This document shows, piece after piece, positions 41,944-52,244 of a stretch of 64,000 nt of DNA (positions are counted from its first letter, which is position 1; every line of letters starts with the position of its first letter). The stretch is taken from positions 162,882 through 226,881 of the forward strand of contig NZ_CACSIP010000012.1 of NCBI RefSeq assembly GCF_902705885.1, written 5' to 3'. The translations under genes were made by a program, and so were the position numbers. This DNA comes from Mycolicibacterium austroafricanum (lineage in GTDB: Bacteria; Actinomycetota; Actinomycetes; Mycobacteriales; Mycobacteriaceae). The notes beneath the pieces are model-generated. The model searched no databases and was not told where the DNA came from. It worked only from the letters and a program-made list of their open reading frames with translations.

Positions 41944-42047
41944 GCGCGTCTAGGGTTCCGCCGTTCGCGGGTCTGGTCCGAGAGACGCAGGCGGCCCGGC
42001 GGTGATGCCGGGGTCGTTCCACGGCGGGATAAAAGCCCGGGAGACTC
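41944..42047 (+). ncRNA. Guanidine-I (ykkC) riboswitch
   Basis: The conserved ykkC elements appear in order: CTAGGGTTCCG (41950-41960), CTGGTCCGAGAG (from 41973), ACGG (from 42021) and GGGATAAAAGCCCGGGAGA (42026-42044). GTCT (41948-41951) can pair with AGAC (42042-42045) to close P1. Variable P2/P3 stems lie between. Binding of guanidinium normally turns the downstream gene on. A CTCC segment just after the aptamer (42046-42049) could pair with the GGAG of the symporter ribosome site at 42061-42064, which suggests translational control. Confidence 0.93.
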
Positions 42048-42072
42048 CAGCGTTTCATCAGGAGGCTCCAGC

Positions 42073-43608
42073 ATGATTCTTCTCGGCGTAGGTCTCAGCA
42101 TTGTCGTCGTCACCCTGATCGGGCTCGCGGTCGCCCGGCGTGTCGGCGGTGACAGCACGAATTTCCTCGTCGGCGGCCGAAACCTGGCCCTGCCGTTGGT
42201 CGGTGCGGCCCTGATGGGGCAGGCCGTCGACACCAACGCGACCCTGGGTAACACCGACCTGTCGTCGGCATTCGGCTTCTGGGCGGGCGCGGCACTGCCT
42301 CTGGGGCTGGGACTGTGTCTGCTGATCACCGGCATCTTCTTCGCCAAGCCGATGAACCGGATGGGGCTGACCACACTGCCCGACTACTACCGGCTCCGGT
42401 TCGGCAGGCCGGTCGAGGTGGCCTCGTCGGTCCTGATGATCGTGGCGTTCGCGATCCTGGTGGCCGGCAACCTGGTTGCGGGCGGATTCCTGTTCGAGTA
42501 CTTCGTCGGATTCCCCTACTGGGTGGGTGTGGTGCTGATCGCAGGGATCGTGCTGCTCTACACCGGGGCCGGCGGGATGCTCGCCGACGCCTACACCGCG
42601 ATCGTGCAGATGAGCCTGATCCTGGTGGCCGCGGTCGCCACGCTGATCTGGGTGACGGTCACCTACGGCCTGACCGTCCCCGAGGGCATGGGCCCGTTCG
42701 ACCTGGGCCAGCTCGGTGATCCGGCGCAGGGCGCAGCGATCAACTGGGCGACGCTGATCGCTCTGGGGATCGGTGACATCGTGGCCATCGACTTCATGCA
42801 GCGGATCTTCTCGGCCCGCTCGCCGGAAACCGCCCGCCGGGCGTGCTTCATCGGTGCGGCCGGCGCGGCCGCGATCGGAATCCCGTTCGCTCTGGTGGCG
42901 CTGGCATCCACCGCGATCGTGCCGGAGGGGTCAGACGGGCCGGTGCTCTTCGTCCTGCTCAACGACTTCGCGCCGATCGGCCTGACGGTGCTGGTGCTGG
43001 CCGGCATCGTCGGCGCGTCGATGAGCACCGCCAACGGCGCCATTCTGGGCACCGCGGCGGTCGCGGTACGCAACGTCGGAAACGTCAAGCGGGTGCACGT
43101 CGAGGGCAGGGTCGATCCGCTGTTGCGGGCCACCCGGTGGGCGATGATCCCGGTTGCGGCGGTGTCGGTGCTGTTCGCCCTCAAGGTGCCGCAGACCGGG
43201 ATCCTGCTGACGCTGGCGTTCGACCTGCTGCTGGCCTGTCTGATCGTGCCATTCGTGCTGGGCCTGTATTGGCGCCGCGGGACCGCGACGGCGGCGATGG
43301 CGGCGATCGTGGTGGGCCTGGCGGTCCGGCTCGGGCTGTTCGTGATGACCCCGACGATGTACGGGGTGGACAACACCATCCTCTATCTGCCGAACGGGTT
43401 CTTCGACGCCACCTTCGACGGTTACCCGACGTTCATCGCGTTCGCCGCATCGCTGCTCACCTACGTCGTGGTCGCCGTTCTCACCAAGCCGGCGACGTTG
43501 CGCGGGTTGGACATCCAGCTTGCCGAGGACATCGATGAGGCGCTGGCAGCGGTGGACCGGACCGCCGAGGAGTCCGCGGAGCCGGTCGAGGCCACCAACG
43601 CACCCTGA
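42073..43608 (+). CDS. Sodium:solute symporter family transporter under the guanidine riboswitch
   Basis: A 511-residue SSS-family membrane protein with about 13 hydrophobic helices starting MILLGVGLSIVVVTLIGLAV. The conserved GASMSTANGAILGTAAV region and the sodium-site serines are visible, so it is a secondary importer using a cation gradient. AGGAGG (42059-42064) is 8 nt before ATG 42073. Because it lies directly behind a guanidine-I riboswitch, guanidinium or a small guanidine derivative is the likely substrate; SSS members are otherwise known for sugars, proline or acetate. The last 30 residues form an acidic cytoplasmic tail. Confidence 0.9.
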   Translation: MILLGVGLSIVVVTLIGLAVARRVGGDSTNFLVGGRNLALPLVGAALMGQAVDTNATLGNTDLSSAFGFWAGAALPLGLGLCLLITGIFFAKPMNRMGLTTLPDYYRLRFGRPVEVASSVLMIVAFAILVAGNLVAGGFLFEYFVGFPYWVGVVLIAGIVLLYTGAGGMLADAYTAIVQMSLILVAAVATLIWVTVTYGLTVPEGMGPFDLGQLGDPAQGAAINWATLIALGIGDIVAIDFMQRIFSARSPETARRACFIGAAGAAAIGIPFALVALASTAIVPEGSDGPVLFVLLNDFAPIGLTVLVLAGIVGASMSTANGAILGTAAVAVRNVGNVKRVHVEGRVDPLLRATRWAMIPVAAVSVLFALKVPQTGILLTLAFDLLLACLIVPFVLGLYWRRGTATAAMAAIVVGLAVRLGLFVMTPTMYGVDNTILYLPNGFFDATFDGYPTFIAFAASLLTYVVVAVLTKPATLRGLDIQLAEDIDEALAAVDRTAEESAEPVEATNAP

Positions 43609-43639
43609 CGGCGGGCGCAATGCGGCCTGACGGGCCAGC

Positions 43640-44437
43640 TCAGCCGTCGGGGGCGACGGCCGACCACGGCACCGTCAGCACCCCGTCGCGCAGGCTACGG
43701 CGCGGCGCGGTGACCGGGAAGCCCTCGGCGGCAAGCATTTCCACCATGGCGCGCCAGCGCATCCTCGGCCCGAACACCCCGTGGCCGGCGACGCTGGCCC
43801 ACGCACGGTCGGCGGCCTGCAGCAACGCGTGGATCGGCTGACCTGAAACATTGTGGTGGATCAGCACTTTGGGCAGCCGCTCGGCCAGATCCGAGGGCCG
43901 GTCGACGGTGAACGGGTCGCATGCCAACGTCAGGCTGACCACCGAGACCGCATCCAGGAGCACCCAGCAGCATCGGCGTCCCAGCTCGTCACAGGTGCCG
44001 TCGACGATCAGGCCGCCCGGGGCCAAGCCGCGTCGCATCGCCGCCCACGCATCGCGCACCGCGTTCTCTGGATATTGCCGTAACACGTTGAACGCGCGCA
44101 CCAGAACAGGTCGGTGTCCGGCCAGTTCGAAGCCGCCGAGCGCGAACTCCACTCCCGGCGCCACCGCGGCCCGGCCGATCCGTACCCGGTCGGGGTCGAT
44201 CTCGAGGCCGACGACGCGGATGTCGGTGCGCAACGATCGCAGCCGGATCGCCAGCTCGAGGGTGGTCACCGGCAGGGCGCCGTAGCCGAGGTCGACGACG
44301 AGCGGATCGGTGGCGGACTGCACGGCGTTGCGGACCCGAGGATCGTGGACCAGCCAGCGGTCGCTGCGACGCAACCTGTTGTGGCCGGTGGTGCCCCGCG
44401 TGATCGCGCCGAGTGGCGCACCAGCACGCTGAGCCAT
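43640..44437 (-). CDS. SAM-dependent methyltransferase-like protein
   Basis: A 265-residue protein with a Rossmann-type SAM-binding pattern: VVDLGYGALPVTTLELA (motif I), then VVGLEIDPDRV (motif II) and a later GGLIVDGTC strand. It lacks an obvious substrate motif. It lies 21 bp downstream of the DUF2505 gene on the same strand and is convergent with the symporter gene. ATG 44437. Target unknown. Confidence 0.8.
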   Translation of the reverse strand: MAQRAGAPLGAITRGTTGHNRLRRSDRWLVHDPRVRNAVQSATDPLVVDLGYGALPVTTLELAIRLRSLRTDIRVVGLEIDPDRVRIGRAAVAPGVEFALGGFELAGHRPVLVRAFNVLRQYPENAVRDAWAAMRRGLAPGGLIVDGTCDELGRRCCWVLLDAVSVVSLTLACDPFTVDRPSDLAERLPKVLIHHNVSGQPIHALLQAADRAWASVAGHGVFGPRMRWRAMVEMLAAEGFPVTAPRRSLRDGVLTVPWSAVAPDG

Positions 44438-44458
44438 GGCGCCGATCCTAGTTCGTGG

Positions 44459-44971
44459 TCAGCCGTTTTCCGTGATCCACACCGTGGTGAAGCGTTGCTC
44501 TGCGATCAGCAGGTCGACCAGCTGGCTGCCGATGAAGTTCTCGATCTTGCCGCCCACGAGCGGAACCCGGACCTCCACCGTGGCGGTCAACGCCATGCGA
44601 GCCCCCGGCTGCGAGGTCGCCGGCGCCAGCACGGCCTCTCCGGTCAACCCGGCCGGCGCACCGGGAATGCTGCCGGACACCACCGCCGAGGCGCGCCCGT
44701 TGACCATCGGCGTCCACATCTCCTCGCGCACGAAACTCAGATCGCCGCGGTGGAATTGCGTCACCACACCGGGCAGACGATCCGACCGCAGGGTCTGGGT
44801 GGTGCGGATGCGGATCCCGCCGTCCTCCCCGAGTACCAGTTCGTCGAGCGTGGCGTGGTCGGCGCCGGAATCGCCCAACCGGACCAGCCAGTACTGCTCG
44901 TCGCTGAACGCCCTGTGGACCTGTTCGACCGTGCCGCCGTATTCAGCGGCCATGTCGAATGAACGCGGCAT
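44459..44971 (-). CDS. DUF2505 protein (Rv0481c-like)
   Basis: A 170-residue protein of the START/Bet-v1-like DUF2505 family: a single-domain helix-grip fold predicted to bind a hydrophobic ligand. It begins MPRSFDMAAEY. No catalytic motif is visible. It is divergent from murB with 26 bp between starts, which matches mycobacterial order. Function unknown. Confidence 0.82.
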   Translation of the reverse strand: MPRSFDMAAEYGGTVEQVHRAFSDEQYWLVRLGDSGADHATLDELVLGEDGGIRIRTTQTLRSDRLPGVVTQFHRGDLSFVREEMWTPMVNGRASAVVSGSIPGAPAGLTGEAVLAPATSQPGARMALTATVEVRVPLVGGKIENFIGSQLVDLLIAEQRFTTVWITENG

Positions 44972-44997
44972 GAAAGACCACGCTACCGTTACCGCCC

Positions 44998-46047
44998 GTG
45001 GTCTCTTCGTCGATCGACGGTGTGGCGGTCGCCGAGAACGTCCCGCTCGCGCCGCTGACCACGCTGCGCGTCGGTCCGGTCGCGCAGCGGCTGCTCACCT
45101 GCACCACCACCGACCAGATTGTCGCTGCTCTGCGCGAGGTCGGCCCGGAAGCGCTGGTGCTGGCCGGCGGATCCAACGTGGTACTTGCCGACGACCTCCA
45201 CGGGCTCACCGTGGTCCGGCTGGCGAACACCGGCATCACCGTCGACCGCGACATGGTGCGCGCGGAGGCCGGGGCGGTGTGGGACGACGTCGTCGCCGCC
45301 GCGTTGGCGCACGGACTGAGCGGGCTTGAATGCCTGTCCGGGATACCGGGATCGGTGGGGGCCACCCCGGTGCAGAACGTGGGAGCCTACGGAGCGGAGG
45401 TGGCCGACACCATCCGCCGGGTCCGGCTGCTGGACCGGCGCACCGGTGAGGACCGGTGGGTGACGCCCGACGTGCTCGAGTTCGGTTATCGCACAAGCAT
45501 TCTGAAGAACTCATCGGACCGGGTGGTGCTCGAGGTGGAGTTCGCGCTGCAGGCCGCAGACCGCAGCGCTCCGCTGCGCTACGGCGAACTCGCCGCAGCG
45601 CTCAGCCTCCGGCAGGGGGACCGCGCGGACCCGGCGCAGGTGCGGGCGGCGGTGTTGTCGCTGCGGGCAGGCAAGGGCATGGTCCTCGACGAGGACGACC
45701 ACGACACCTGGAGCGTCGGCTCGTTCTTCACCAACCCGGTGGTGACGCGCGCGGAGTTCGACCGCCTCGCCGGCACGGTCGACGGGCCCGTTCCCCACTA
45801 TCCCGCCGCCGACGGGGCGAAGCTGGCCGCGGGCTGGCTCGTCGAACGGGCCGGTTTCGGCAAGGGTTATCCGGGTGCGCAGGCGCCGGCCCGGCTGTCC
45901 ACCAAGCACGCCCTGGCGCTCACCAACCGCGGGCACGCGAGCAGCGATGACGTCATCGCGCTGGCCAGGACGATCCGCGACGGGGTCGTTGCGGCTTTCG
46001 GGATCGAACTCACACCCGAGCCTGTGCTGATCGGGTGCGATTTCTAG
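44998..46047 (+). CDS. murB: UDP-N-acetylenolpyruvoylglucosamine reductase
   Basis: A 349-residue flavoenzyme that reduces the enolpyruvyl group to give UDP-N-acetylmuramate, the second step of peptidoglycan precursor synthesis. It shows an FAD-binding domain with [13 protein letters not shown] and [24 protein letters not shown], the active-site Tyr/Arg region FGYRTSILK, and the GSFFTNPVV segment with the catalytic Ser. GTG 44998 starts the protein in a short divergent region with DUF2505. Confidence 0.95.
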   Translation: MVSSSIDGVAVAENVPLAPLTTLRVGPVAQRLLTCTTTDQIVAALREVGPEALVLAGGSNVVLADDLHGLTVVRLANTGITVDRDMVRAEAGAVWDDVVAAALAHGLSGLECLSGIPGSVGATPVQNVGAYGAEVADTIRRVRLLDRRTGEDRWVTPDVLEFGYRTSILKNSSDRVVLEVEFALQAADRSAPLRYGELAAALSLRQGDRADPAQVRAAVLSLRAGKGMVLDEDDHDTWSVGSFFTNPVVTRAEFDRLAGTVDGPVPHYPAADGAKLAAGWLVERAGFGKGYPGAQAPARLSTKHALALTNRGHASSDDVIALARTIRDGVVAAFGIELTPEPVLIGCDF

Positions 46048-46062
46048 GTACGCTCGGTTCAC

Positions 46063-47352
46063 GTGAGCCCTCGAGACCCGGTGCCGTCGATCACCAGACG
46101 GCGTGCCCTTGCCGCGGTCGCGTTCGGCGTGGTGGCACCGGGGGCGCTGGCCGCCTGCCTGAACCAGCGTGACGACGCCTCCGGCGCGGCCGGGGAGTCA
46201 CCCGCTGCGCCCACGCTGACCTTCGAACCAGCCGACGCCGCGGTCGACGTCGGGCCTACCTCACCCGTCGGGGTCGACGTCGCCGACGGCTGGTTCCAGA
46301 AGATCAGCCTGACCAACCCCGAAGGCAAGGTCGTCGCCGGTGCGCTGAACCGGGACCGCACCGGGTTCACCGTCACCGAACCCCTGGGCTACGGGGTGTC
46401 CTACACCTGGGACGGCACCGTCGTCGGTCACGACGGCAAGGCCGTGCCGGTGTCCGGATCGTTCACCACGATCTCCCCGGCCAACCAGGTCAACGGCCGG
46501 TTCCAGCTCGCCGACGGGCAGACCGTCGGCGTGGCGGCGCCGATCATCCTGCAATTCGACACCGCCATCGCCGAGGCCGACCGGCCCGCGGTGGAGAAGG
46601 CGCTGTCGGTGACCGCCACCCCGCCGGTCGAGGGCAGCTGGGCGTGGCTGCCGGACGAGGTAGGCGGCTCGCGGGTGCACTGGCGCACCCGCGAGTACTA
46701 CCCGGCGGGCACCACCGTGCACGTCGACGCCGATTTCTACGGGGTGCCGTTCGGCGCAGGTGCGTACGGAGCGGCTGATTCGACACTGGACTTCACCGTG
46801 GGCCGGCGCCAGGTCGTGAAGGCCGAGGCGTCGTCGCACCAGATCGAGGTGATCACCGACGAGGGCGTGATCATGACCCTGCCGTGCAGCTACGGCGAAG
46901 GCGACCTGGACCGCAACGTCACCCGCAGCGGCATCCACGTGGTCACGGAGAAGTACGAGGACTTCTACATGACCAACCCGGCGGCCGGCTACGCCAACGT
47001 CCGCGAGCGGTTCGCCGTGCGGATCTCCAACAACGGCGAGTTCATCCACGCCAACCCGGCCAGCTCCGGAGCCCAGGGCAACAGCAACGTCACCAACGGT
47101 TGCATCAACCTGTCCACCGAGGATGCGCAGCGGTACTTCAACACGGCGATGTACGGCGACCCGGTCGAGGTCACCGGCACCCGCATCCAGCTGTCCTACG
47201 CCGACGGCGATATCTGGGACTGGGCGGTGCCGTGGGACGAGTGGACCGCGATGTCGGCGTTGTCGGAGCAGCAGGCCTCCGGGGTGCCCAGCACAGCTCC
47301 CGCGACGCCGTCGGACGCGCCGCAGCCGGTCAGCGGCCGACCCGGCGGCTGA
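46063..47352 (+). CDS. lprQ: Lipoprotein L,D-transpeptidase (LdtMt5/LprQ type)
   Basis: A 429-residue secreted enzyme that makes 3-3 cross-links in peptidoglycan. The signal ends in a lipobox LAAC (about residue 31). Ig-like domains occupy roughly 45-250 and the YkuD catalytic domain follows, with [14 protein letters not shown] and the catalytic Cys in [10 protein letters not shown]; the usual HGC His is replaced by Asn, as in M. tuberculosis Ldt5. The C-terminal tail is Pro/Ser-rich. GTG 46063 lies 15 bp beyond murB, so the two are likely co-transcribed. Confidence 0.92.
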   Translation: MSPRDPVPSITRRRALAAVAFGVVAPGALAACLNQRDDASGAAGESPAAPTLTFEPADAAVDVGPTSPVGVDVADGWFQKISLTNPEGKVVAGALNRDRTGFTVTEPLGYGVSYTWDGTVVGHDGKAVPVSGSFTTISPANQVNGRFQLADGQTVGVAAPIILQFDTAIAEADRPAVEKALSVTATPPVEGSWAWLPDEVGGSRVHWRTREYYPAGTTVHVDADFYGVPFGAGAYGAADSTLDFTVGRRQVVKAEASSHQIEVITDEGVIMTLPCSYGEGDLDRNVTRSGIHVVTEKYEDFYMTNPAAGYANVRERFAVRISNNGEFIHANPASSGAQGNSNVTNGCINLSTEDAQRYFNTAMYGDPVEVTGTRIQLSYADGDIWDWAVPWDEWTAMSALSEQQASGVPSTAPATPSDAPQPVSGRPGG

Positions 47353-47359
47353 ACCCCCC

Positions 47360-47422
47360 CGTTGAGACCGCGCTGAGGGCGCAGAACATCGAGTGCGTGG
47401 CGCCGCTGACGCAGTCTCAACG
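47360..47422. terminator. Bidirectional hairpin between lprQ and the SDR gene
   Basis: Arms 47360-47382 and 47400-47422 match at 17 of 23 positions, with nine perfect pairs at the base (CGTTGAGAC/GTCTCAACG). The genes converge here, and the hairpin lies 7 bp after the lprQ stop and 2 bp from the SDR stop, so it may serve both. Confidence 0.55.
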
Positions 47423-47424
47423 AA

Positions 47425-48183
47425 TCAGGGCTGGCGGTGGAAGCGGGACCCGCTGGCGCCGCTGACCTGGTCACGCGGCCTGACCACGATCAGATCCAGG
47501 TCGACGTGTGAGGGCCGGCTCGCGACGAACCCGATCACCTCGGCGATGTCCTCGGCCACCAGCGGGGTCACGCCTTGGTAGACCTTCTCGGCGCGCTCGG
47601 CGTCCCCGTCGAAGCGGCGCAGCGAGAAGTCGGTCTTGACCATCCCGGGAGCCACCTCGGTGAGCCGGACGGGTTGTCCGAGCAGCTCGCTGCGCAGCGT
47701 GCGGTGCAAGACGCCCTGGGCGTGCTTGGCCGATGTGTAGCCGCCGCCGTTGTCGTAGATCTCGACGGCAGCGATGGAGGTGACCGTGACGATCAGCCCG
47801 TCACCGGACTCGATCAGCTTGGGCAGCAGCGCGCGGGTGACGTGCAGCGTGCCCAGCACGTTGGCCTCCCACATCCAGCGCCAGTGCTCCACGTCGGCGT
47901 CGGCCACCGGCTCCAGGCCGCGCGCGCCGCCGGCGTTGTTGACCAGTACGTCCACCCGATCAAGGCGCCCGGCCATCGCCGCGACGGCGGCACTGTCGGT
48001 GACATCCGCCACAATCGCGGTGCCGTCGATCTCGGCGGCCAGCGCCACGATCGGGGCCTCCCGGCGAGCCACGCAGACCACATGGAATCCCTGTGCGGCA
48101 AGGGTTCTTGCGGTCGCTTCGCCGATTCCGGCACTCGCCCCGGTGACCACTGCGACCCGGCGGGCATCTGATGGCGTCGTCAT
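47425..48183 (-). CDS. Short-chain dehydrogenase/reductase (Rv0484c-like)
   Basis: A 252-residue SDR with TGASAGIGEATA (cofactor), NNAGGARG, TSIAAVE with the catalytic Ser and YTSAKHAQG with Tyr and Lys. It belongs to the YdfG/serine 3-dehydrogenase-like group acting on 3-hydroxy acids, but the substrate is not known. Transcribed toward lprQ; ATG 48183. In M. tuberculosis a ROK-family regulator gene (Rv0485) lies between this gene and mshA; it is absent here. Confidence 0.9.
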   Translation of the reverse strand: MTTPSDARRVAVVTGASAGIGEATARTLAAQGFHVVCVARREAPIVALAAEIDGTAIVADVTDSAAVAAMAGRLDRVDVLVNNAGGARGLEPVADADVEHWRWMWEANVLGTLHVTRALLPKLIESGDGLIVTVTSIAAVEIYDNGGGYTSAKHAQGVLHRTLRSELLGQPVRLTEVAPGMVKTDFSLRRFDGDAERAEKVYQGVTPLVAEDIAEVIGFVASRPSHVDLDLIVVRPRDQVSGASGSRFHRQP

Positions 48184-48260
48184 CTGCTCAAGCCTAGGCG
48201 TCGCCGGTGCGCGGACGCCTGGCCGGGGACGCTGCGATCAGGCGGTGTAGACATGACGGT

Positions 48261-49598
48261 GTGTGTCCAGCGACCGATCGGCACGGCCTGGCTTCCGGTC
48301 TGCCCCAGCCACGCCGGGTGGCGGTGTTGTCCGTGCACACCTCGCCGCTGGCCCAGCCGGGCACCGGTGACGCAGGGGGCATGAACGTCTACGTCCAGCA
48401 GACGGCGCTGGAACTGGCGCGTCGCGGCGTCGAGGTGGAGATCTTCACCCGGGCCACCTCGTCCACCGATCCCGCGGTCGTCCGCGTGGCGCCCGGCGTG
48501 CTGGTGCGCAATGTGGTGGCGGGTCCGTTCGAGGGGCTGGACAAGAACGACCTGCCGACCCAGTTGTGTGCCTTCACCGCGGGCGTGCTGCGCGCCGAGG
48601 CCACCCACGAACCGGGCTACTACGACATCGTGCACTCGCACTACTGGCTGTCCGGGCAGGTCGGATGGCTTGCTGCGGACCGCTGGGCGGTGCCGCTGGT
48701 GCACACCGCCCACACGCTGGCCGCGGTCAAGAACGCGTCGCTGGCCTCCGGCGACTCGCCCGAGCCGCCGATGCGGTCCATCGGCGAGCAGCAGGTCGTC
48801 GACGAAGCAGACCGGCTCATCGTCAACACCGATCATGAAGCGCAGCAATTGGTTTCACTGCATCAGGCCGATCCGGGCCGCATCGATGTGGTGCACCCGG
48901 GCGTCGACCTTCAGGTTTTCACCCCCGGTGACCGCCGCGCCGCGCGTGCGGCGCTGGGACTGGACGCCCTCGATGCCGAGGTCCCGATCGTCGCCTTCGT
49001 CGGGCGCATCCAACCGCTCAAGGCGCCCGATGTGCTGCTGCGCGCGGCGGCGCTGTTGCCCGGAATCCACGTGCTCATCGCCGGCGGGCCGTCGGGCAAC
49101 GGGATGTCCACGCCCGACGATCTGGTTGAGCTGGCCGCCCAGTTGGGTATCACCGATCGCGTGACGTTCCTCCCCCCGCAGTCCCGCGACGAGCTCGTGC
49201 GCGTCTACCGGGCCGCTGATGTCGTCGCGGTACCGAGCTACTCGGAGTCTTTCGGTCTGGTCGCCCTGGAGGCGCAGGCGTGTGGCACCCCGGTGGTCGC
49301 CGCGGCGGTCGGCGGGCTGCCGGTGGCGGTCCGCGACGGTGTCAGCGGTGCGCTGGTCAACGGGCACGACACCGGCGCATGGGCGACGGCGATCGGCGAC
49401 ATCGTCCGCCGGGACCGGGCTCCGATGCAGGACGCGGCGGTCGCGCACGCCGCCGCCTTCTCGTGGGGCCACACCGTCGATGCGCTGCTGGGCAGCTACG
49501 GACACGCGATCGGCGACCACCGGACCGGACACCAGAGCCAGCCCGCGGGCCGGCGCAGCGGACGCCGGTTCTCGATGCGGCGGGGGGTGCGCGCGTGA
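48261..49598 (+). CDS. mshA: D-inositol-3-phosphate glycosyltransferase (mycothiol synthesis)
   Basis: A GT4-family glycosyltransferase of about 445 residues that joins UDP-GlcNAc to inositol-3-phosphate, the first step of mycothiol biosynthesis. It contains [20 protein letters not shown] near the N-terminus, [23 protein letters not shown], and the donor-binding [23 protein letters not shown] 48261 is preferred; an upstream in-frame start at 48207 would add a tail of low conservation. It overlaps the following YbjN gene by 4 bp. Confidence 0.94.
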   Translation: MCPATDRHGLASGLPQPRRVAVLSVHTSPLAQPGTGDAGGMNVYVQQTALELARRGVEVEIFTRATSSTDPAVVRVAPGVLVRNVVAGPFEGLDKNDLPTQLCAFTAGVLRAEATHEPGYYDIVHSHYWLSGQVGWLAADRWAVPLVHTAHTLAAVKNASLASGDSPEPPMRSIGEQQVVDEADRLIVNTDHEAQQLVSLHQADPGRIDVVHPGVDLQVFTPGDRRAARAALGLDALDAEVPIVAFVGRIQPLKAPDVLLRAAALLPGIHVLIAGGPSGNGMSTPDDLVELAAQLGITDRVTFLPPQSRDELVRVYRAADVVAVPSYSESFGLVALEAQACGTPVVAAAVGGLPVAVRDGVSGALVNGHDTGAWATAIGDIVRRDRAPMQDAAVAHAAAFSWGHTVDALLGSYGHAIGDHRTGHQSQPAGRRSGRRFSMRRGVRA

Positions 49599-50107
49599 GT
49601 GGCGATGTGCAGGACCTCATCGAGCGCACGCTCAAAGAGCACGAGCTGACCTACACCCACCACAAGGGGGCGGCCGGTGGCCTGCCCGGCCTGGTCGTCG
49701 AGCTTCCCGGTGAGCGCAGGCTCAAGACCAACACCATCCTGACCATCGGCGAGCACTCGGTGCGGGTCGAGGCGTTCGTCTGCCGCAAACCCGACGAGAA
49801 CCACGAAGGTGTCTACAAGTTCCTGCTCAAGCGCAACCGCAGGCTCTACGGCGTCGCCTACACGCTGGACAACACCGGTGACATCTACCTCGTCGGCAGG
49901 ATGGCGCTGGGAACCGTCACCGCCGACGAGATCGACCGGGTGCTCGGGCAGGTGCTCGAGGCGGTCGACTCGGACTTCAACACGTTGCTGGAGTTGGGTT
50001 TTCGCACTTCCATCCAGAAGGAGTGGGAGTGGCGGGTGTCGCGCGGTGAGTCGCTGAAGAATCTGCGCGCGTTTGAACATCTCATCGAAGATGAGGGCGA
50101 CGACTGA
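49595..50107 (+). CDS. YbjN-domain protein (Rv0487-like)
   Basis: A 170-residue YbjN/type III chaperone-like fold protein. It shares the family's [20 protein letters not shown] beta-strand region and ends EDEGDD. The GTG at 49595 overlaps the mshA stop (GTGA). Members of this family are implicated in protein handling but no reaction is known. It lies between mshA and gpmA as in other mycobacteria, with the LysE-like gene of M. tuberculosis absent. Confidence 0.85.
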   Translation: MSGDVQDLIERTLKEHELTYTHHKGAAGGLPGLVVELPGERRLKTNTILTIGEHSVRVEAFVCRKPDENHEGVYKFLLKRNRRLYGVAYTLDNTGDIYLVGRMALGTVTADEIDRVLGQVLEAVDSDFNTLLELGFRTSIQKEWEWRVSRGESLKNLRAFEHLIEDEGDD

Positions 50108-50143
50108 TCGCCGCCGTCGCCGCGATCGTGAGAGGATTCGGGC

Positions 50144-50893
50144 ATGGCAGATAATGCGACGCTGATCCTGCTGCGCCACGGTGAGAGCGAGTGGAACGCG
50201 CTGAACCTGTTCACCGGTTGGGTGGATGTCGACCTGACCGACAAGGGGATGGCCGAGGCGATCCGCGCCGGGCAGCTCCTCTCCGAACAGGACCGCCTTC
50301 CCGATGTGCTGTACACCTCGCTGCTGAGGCGAGCGATCACCACCGCCAACGTGGCGCTGGACAAAGCGGACCGGCACTGGATCCCGGTGCACCGGGACTG
50401 GCGGCTCAACGAACGTCACTACGGCGCGCTGCAGGGCCTGAACAAGGCCGAGACCAAGGCCAAGTACGGCGATGAGCAGTTCATGGCCTGGCGCCGCAGC
50501 TACGACACCCCGCCGCCGGCGATCGAGCCGGGCAGCGAGTTCAGCCAGGACCGCGACCCGCGTTACGCGGGAATCTCGGGTGGCCCGCTCACCGAGTGCC
50601 TCAAAGACGTGGTCGAACGGTTCGTGCCGTACTACACCGAGGTGATCGTCCCCGACCTGCTGGCGGGCAAGACCGTGCTGATCGCCGCGCACGGCAATTC
50701 GCTTCGAGCGCTGGTCAAGTACCTGGACGGGATGTCCGACGACGACGTCGTGGGGCTGAACATCCCCACCGGGATCCCGCTGCGCTACGACCTGGACAGC
50801 GATCTGAGGCCGACGACGCCCGGCGGGCTGTACCTGGATCCGGACGCCGCGGCGGCCGGTGCGGCGGCGGTCGCCGCCCAGGGCGCCAAGTAG
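50144..50893 (+). CDS. gpmA: 2,3-bisphosphoglycerate-dependent phosphoglycerate mutase
   Basis: A 249-residue glycolytic/gluconeogenic enzyme that interconverts 3- and 2-phosphoglycerate. It has the phosphohistidine motif [10 protein letters not shown] (His about 11), [13 protein letters not shown] and the second catalytic His in [15 protein letters not shown] 50144 is preceded by GAGAGGA. It lies upstream of senX3, as in M. tuberculosis (gpm1). Confidence 0.96.
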   Translation: MADNATLILLRHGESEWNALNLFTGWVDVDLTDKGMAEAIRAGQLLSEQDRLPDVLYTSLLRRAITTANVALDKADRHWIPVHRDWRLNERHYGALQGLNKAETKAKYGDEQFMAWRRSYDTPPPAIEPGSEFSQDRDPRYAGISGGPLTECLKDVVERFVPYYTEVIVPDLLAGKTVLIAAHGNSLRALVKYLDGMSDDDVVGLNIPTGIPLRYDLDSDLRPTTPGGLYLDPDAAAAGAAAVAAQGAK

Positions 50894-50933
50894 CCGGACG
50901 ACCGGTCTGCACGTCCTCAACCGGCGAACAGCA

Positions 50934-51024
50934 GGTGAACAACGAAGGACGCGCACCCGAACTTCGGTGTTTGGGTCTGTGACTTGTCCCGATTTGGCCG
51001 CACGCTGCTGGGATGATGTTCACC
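50934..51024 (+). promoter_or_regulatory. senX3 upstream region with two PHO-box-like half-sites
   Basis: GGTGAAC at 50934-50940 is the reverse complement of GTTCACC, and a direct GTTCACC occurs at 51018-51024, 20 bp before senX3. GTTCACC is the half-site of actinobacterial PHO boxes (family knowledge). RegX3 autoregulation is plausible, although the two copies are in opposite orientation and about 78 bp apart. Confidence 0.35.
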
Positions 51025-51043
51025 GAATGCGTACGCTTTTCGC

Positions 51044-52237
51044 GTGAGTGTCGTATCGGCGCTGCTTCTCGCCGCGATCGTGGCACTGCTCGCATTGTCG
51101 ATCGGTGTGGCGTTCGGGATGGGAGTGGTCGCCCGCCGCCGCGAACGCCGGCAACGGCGGATCGCCGAACAGGCGGGCATCACGGTCCTGCAGATGCTCG
51201 AGCACGTGGTGGCGCAGGCTCCGGTGGGGCTCGTGGTCGTCGACACCTACCGTGACGTCGTCTACACCAATGAACGCGCCCGCGAACTCGGCCTGGTGCG
51301 CGACCGGATGCTCGACGACCGCGCCTGGCTGGCAGCGCAGCGCACGTTGACCACCGGCGACGACGGTGAGGTCGACCTGACTCCCCGCGAACGCAGCCGG
51401 CCGGGACGCTCCGGGCTGTCAGTGCGCGGGCAGGTGCGGTTGCTCACCGAGGACGACCGGCGCTTCGCGGTCATCTACGTCGACGACCAGTCCGAGCACG
51501 CCCGGATGGAAGCGACCCGACGGGACTTCGTGGCCAACGTCAGTCACGAGCTCAAGACGCCGGTCGGGGCGATGGGGGTGCTGGCCGAAGCCATCCTGGC
51601 CTCCGGCGACGATGGTGAGACGGTTCGGCACTTCGCCGCCAAGATGGTCACCGAGTCCAACCGGCTGGCGGACATGGTGGGGGAGTTGATCGAGCTGTCC
51701 CGGTTGCAGGGCGCCGAACGGCTGCCCGACCTGGAGGCGGTCGAGGTCGACGTGGTGGTGGCCGAGGCGCTTTCGCGCCACAAGGTCTCAGCCGACAACG
51801 CCGACATCGCGATCACCACCGACCCGCCGACCGGCTTTCGGGTGCTTGGCGACCAGACGCTGTTGGTGACGGCGATCGCGAACCTGGTCTCCAACGCAAT
51901 CGCATACTCGCCCAACGGATCCTCGGTGTCGATCAGCAGGCGCCGTCGCGGCGACAACATCGAGATCGCGGTCACCGACCGTGGTATCGGCATCGCCCGC
52001 GCCGACCAGGAGCGGGTGTTCGAAAGATTCTTCCGCGTCGACAAGGCGCGGTCCCGGGCCACCGGCGGCACCGGGCTCGGGCTGGCGATCGTCAAGCACG
52101 TCGCGGCCAACCACAACGGTTCCATCCGGCTGTGGAGCCAGCCGGGCACCGGTTCGACGTTCACGTTGTCGATTCCGGCCTACACCGACGATTCCGACGA
52201 TCAGGACTCAGACGACCATGACGAACGAGAGGACTAG
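51044..52237 (+). CDS. senX3: Phosphate-responsive sensor histidine kinase
   Basis: A 397-residue sensor kinase: an N-terminal transmembrane helix (about 3-27), a PAS-like region (about 45-150), the HisKA motif [14 protein letters not shown] with the phosphorylated His at about 168, and an ATPase domain with N box [11 protein letters not shown] and G boxes DRGIGIA and GTGLGLAIV. It senses phosphate supply together with the Pst system and phosphorylates RegX3. GTG 51044. Its stop is 7 bp from regX3; the MIRU repeats found between these genes in M. tuberculosis are absent. Confidence 0.95.
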   Translation: MSVVSALLLAAIVALLALSIGVAFGMGVVARRRERRQRRIAEQAGITVLQMLEHVVAQAPVGLVVVDTYRDVVYTNERARELGLVRDRMLDDRAWLAAQRTLTTGDDGEVDLTPRERSRPGRSGLSVRGQVRLLTEDDRRFAVIYVDDQSEHARMEATRRDFVANVSHELKTPVGAMGVLAEAILASGDDGETVRHFAAKMVTESNRLADMVGELIELSRLQGAERLPDLEAVEVDVVVAEALSRHKVSADNADIAITTDPPTGFRVLGDQTLLVTAIANLVSNAIAYSPNGSSVSISRRRRGDNIEIAVTDRGIGIARADQERVFERFFRVDKARSRATGGTGLGLAIVKHVAANHNGSIRLWSQPGTGSTFTLSIPAYTDDSDDQDSDDHDERED

Positions 52238-52244
52238 TACATCG

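Noticed and set aside
47360..47422. The lprQ/SDR hairpin as a MIRU-type mobile repeat
   Set aside because: It occurs once in this window and fits a bidirectional terminator between convergent genes.
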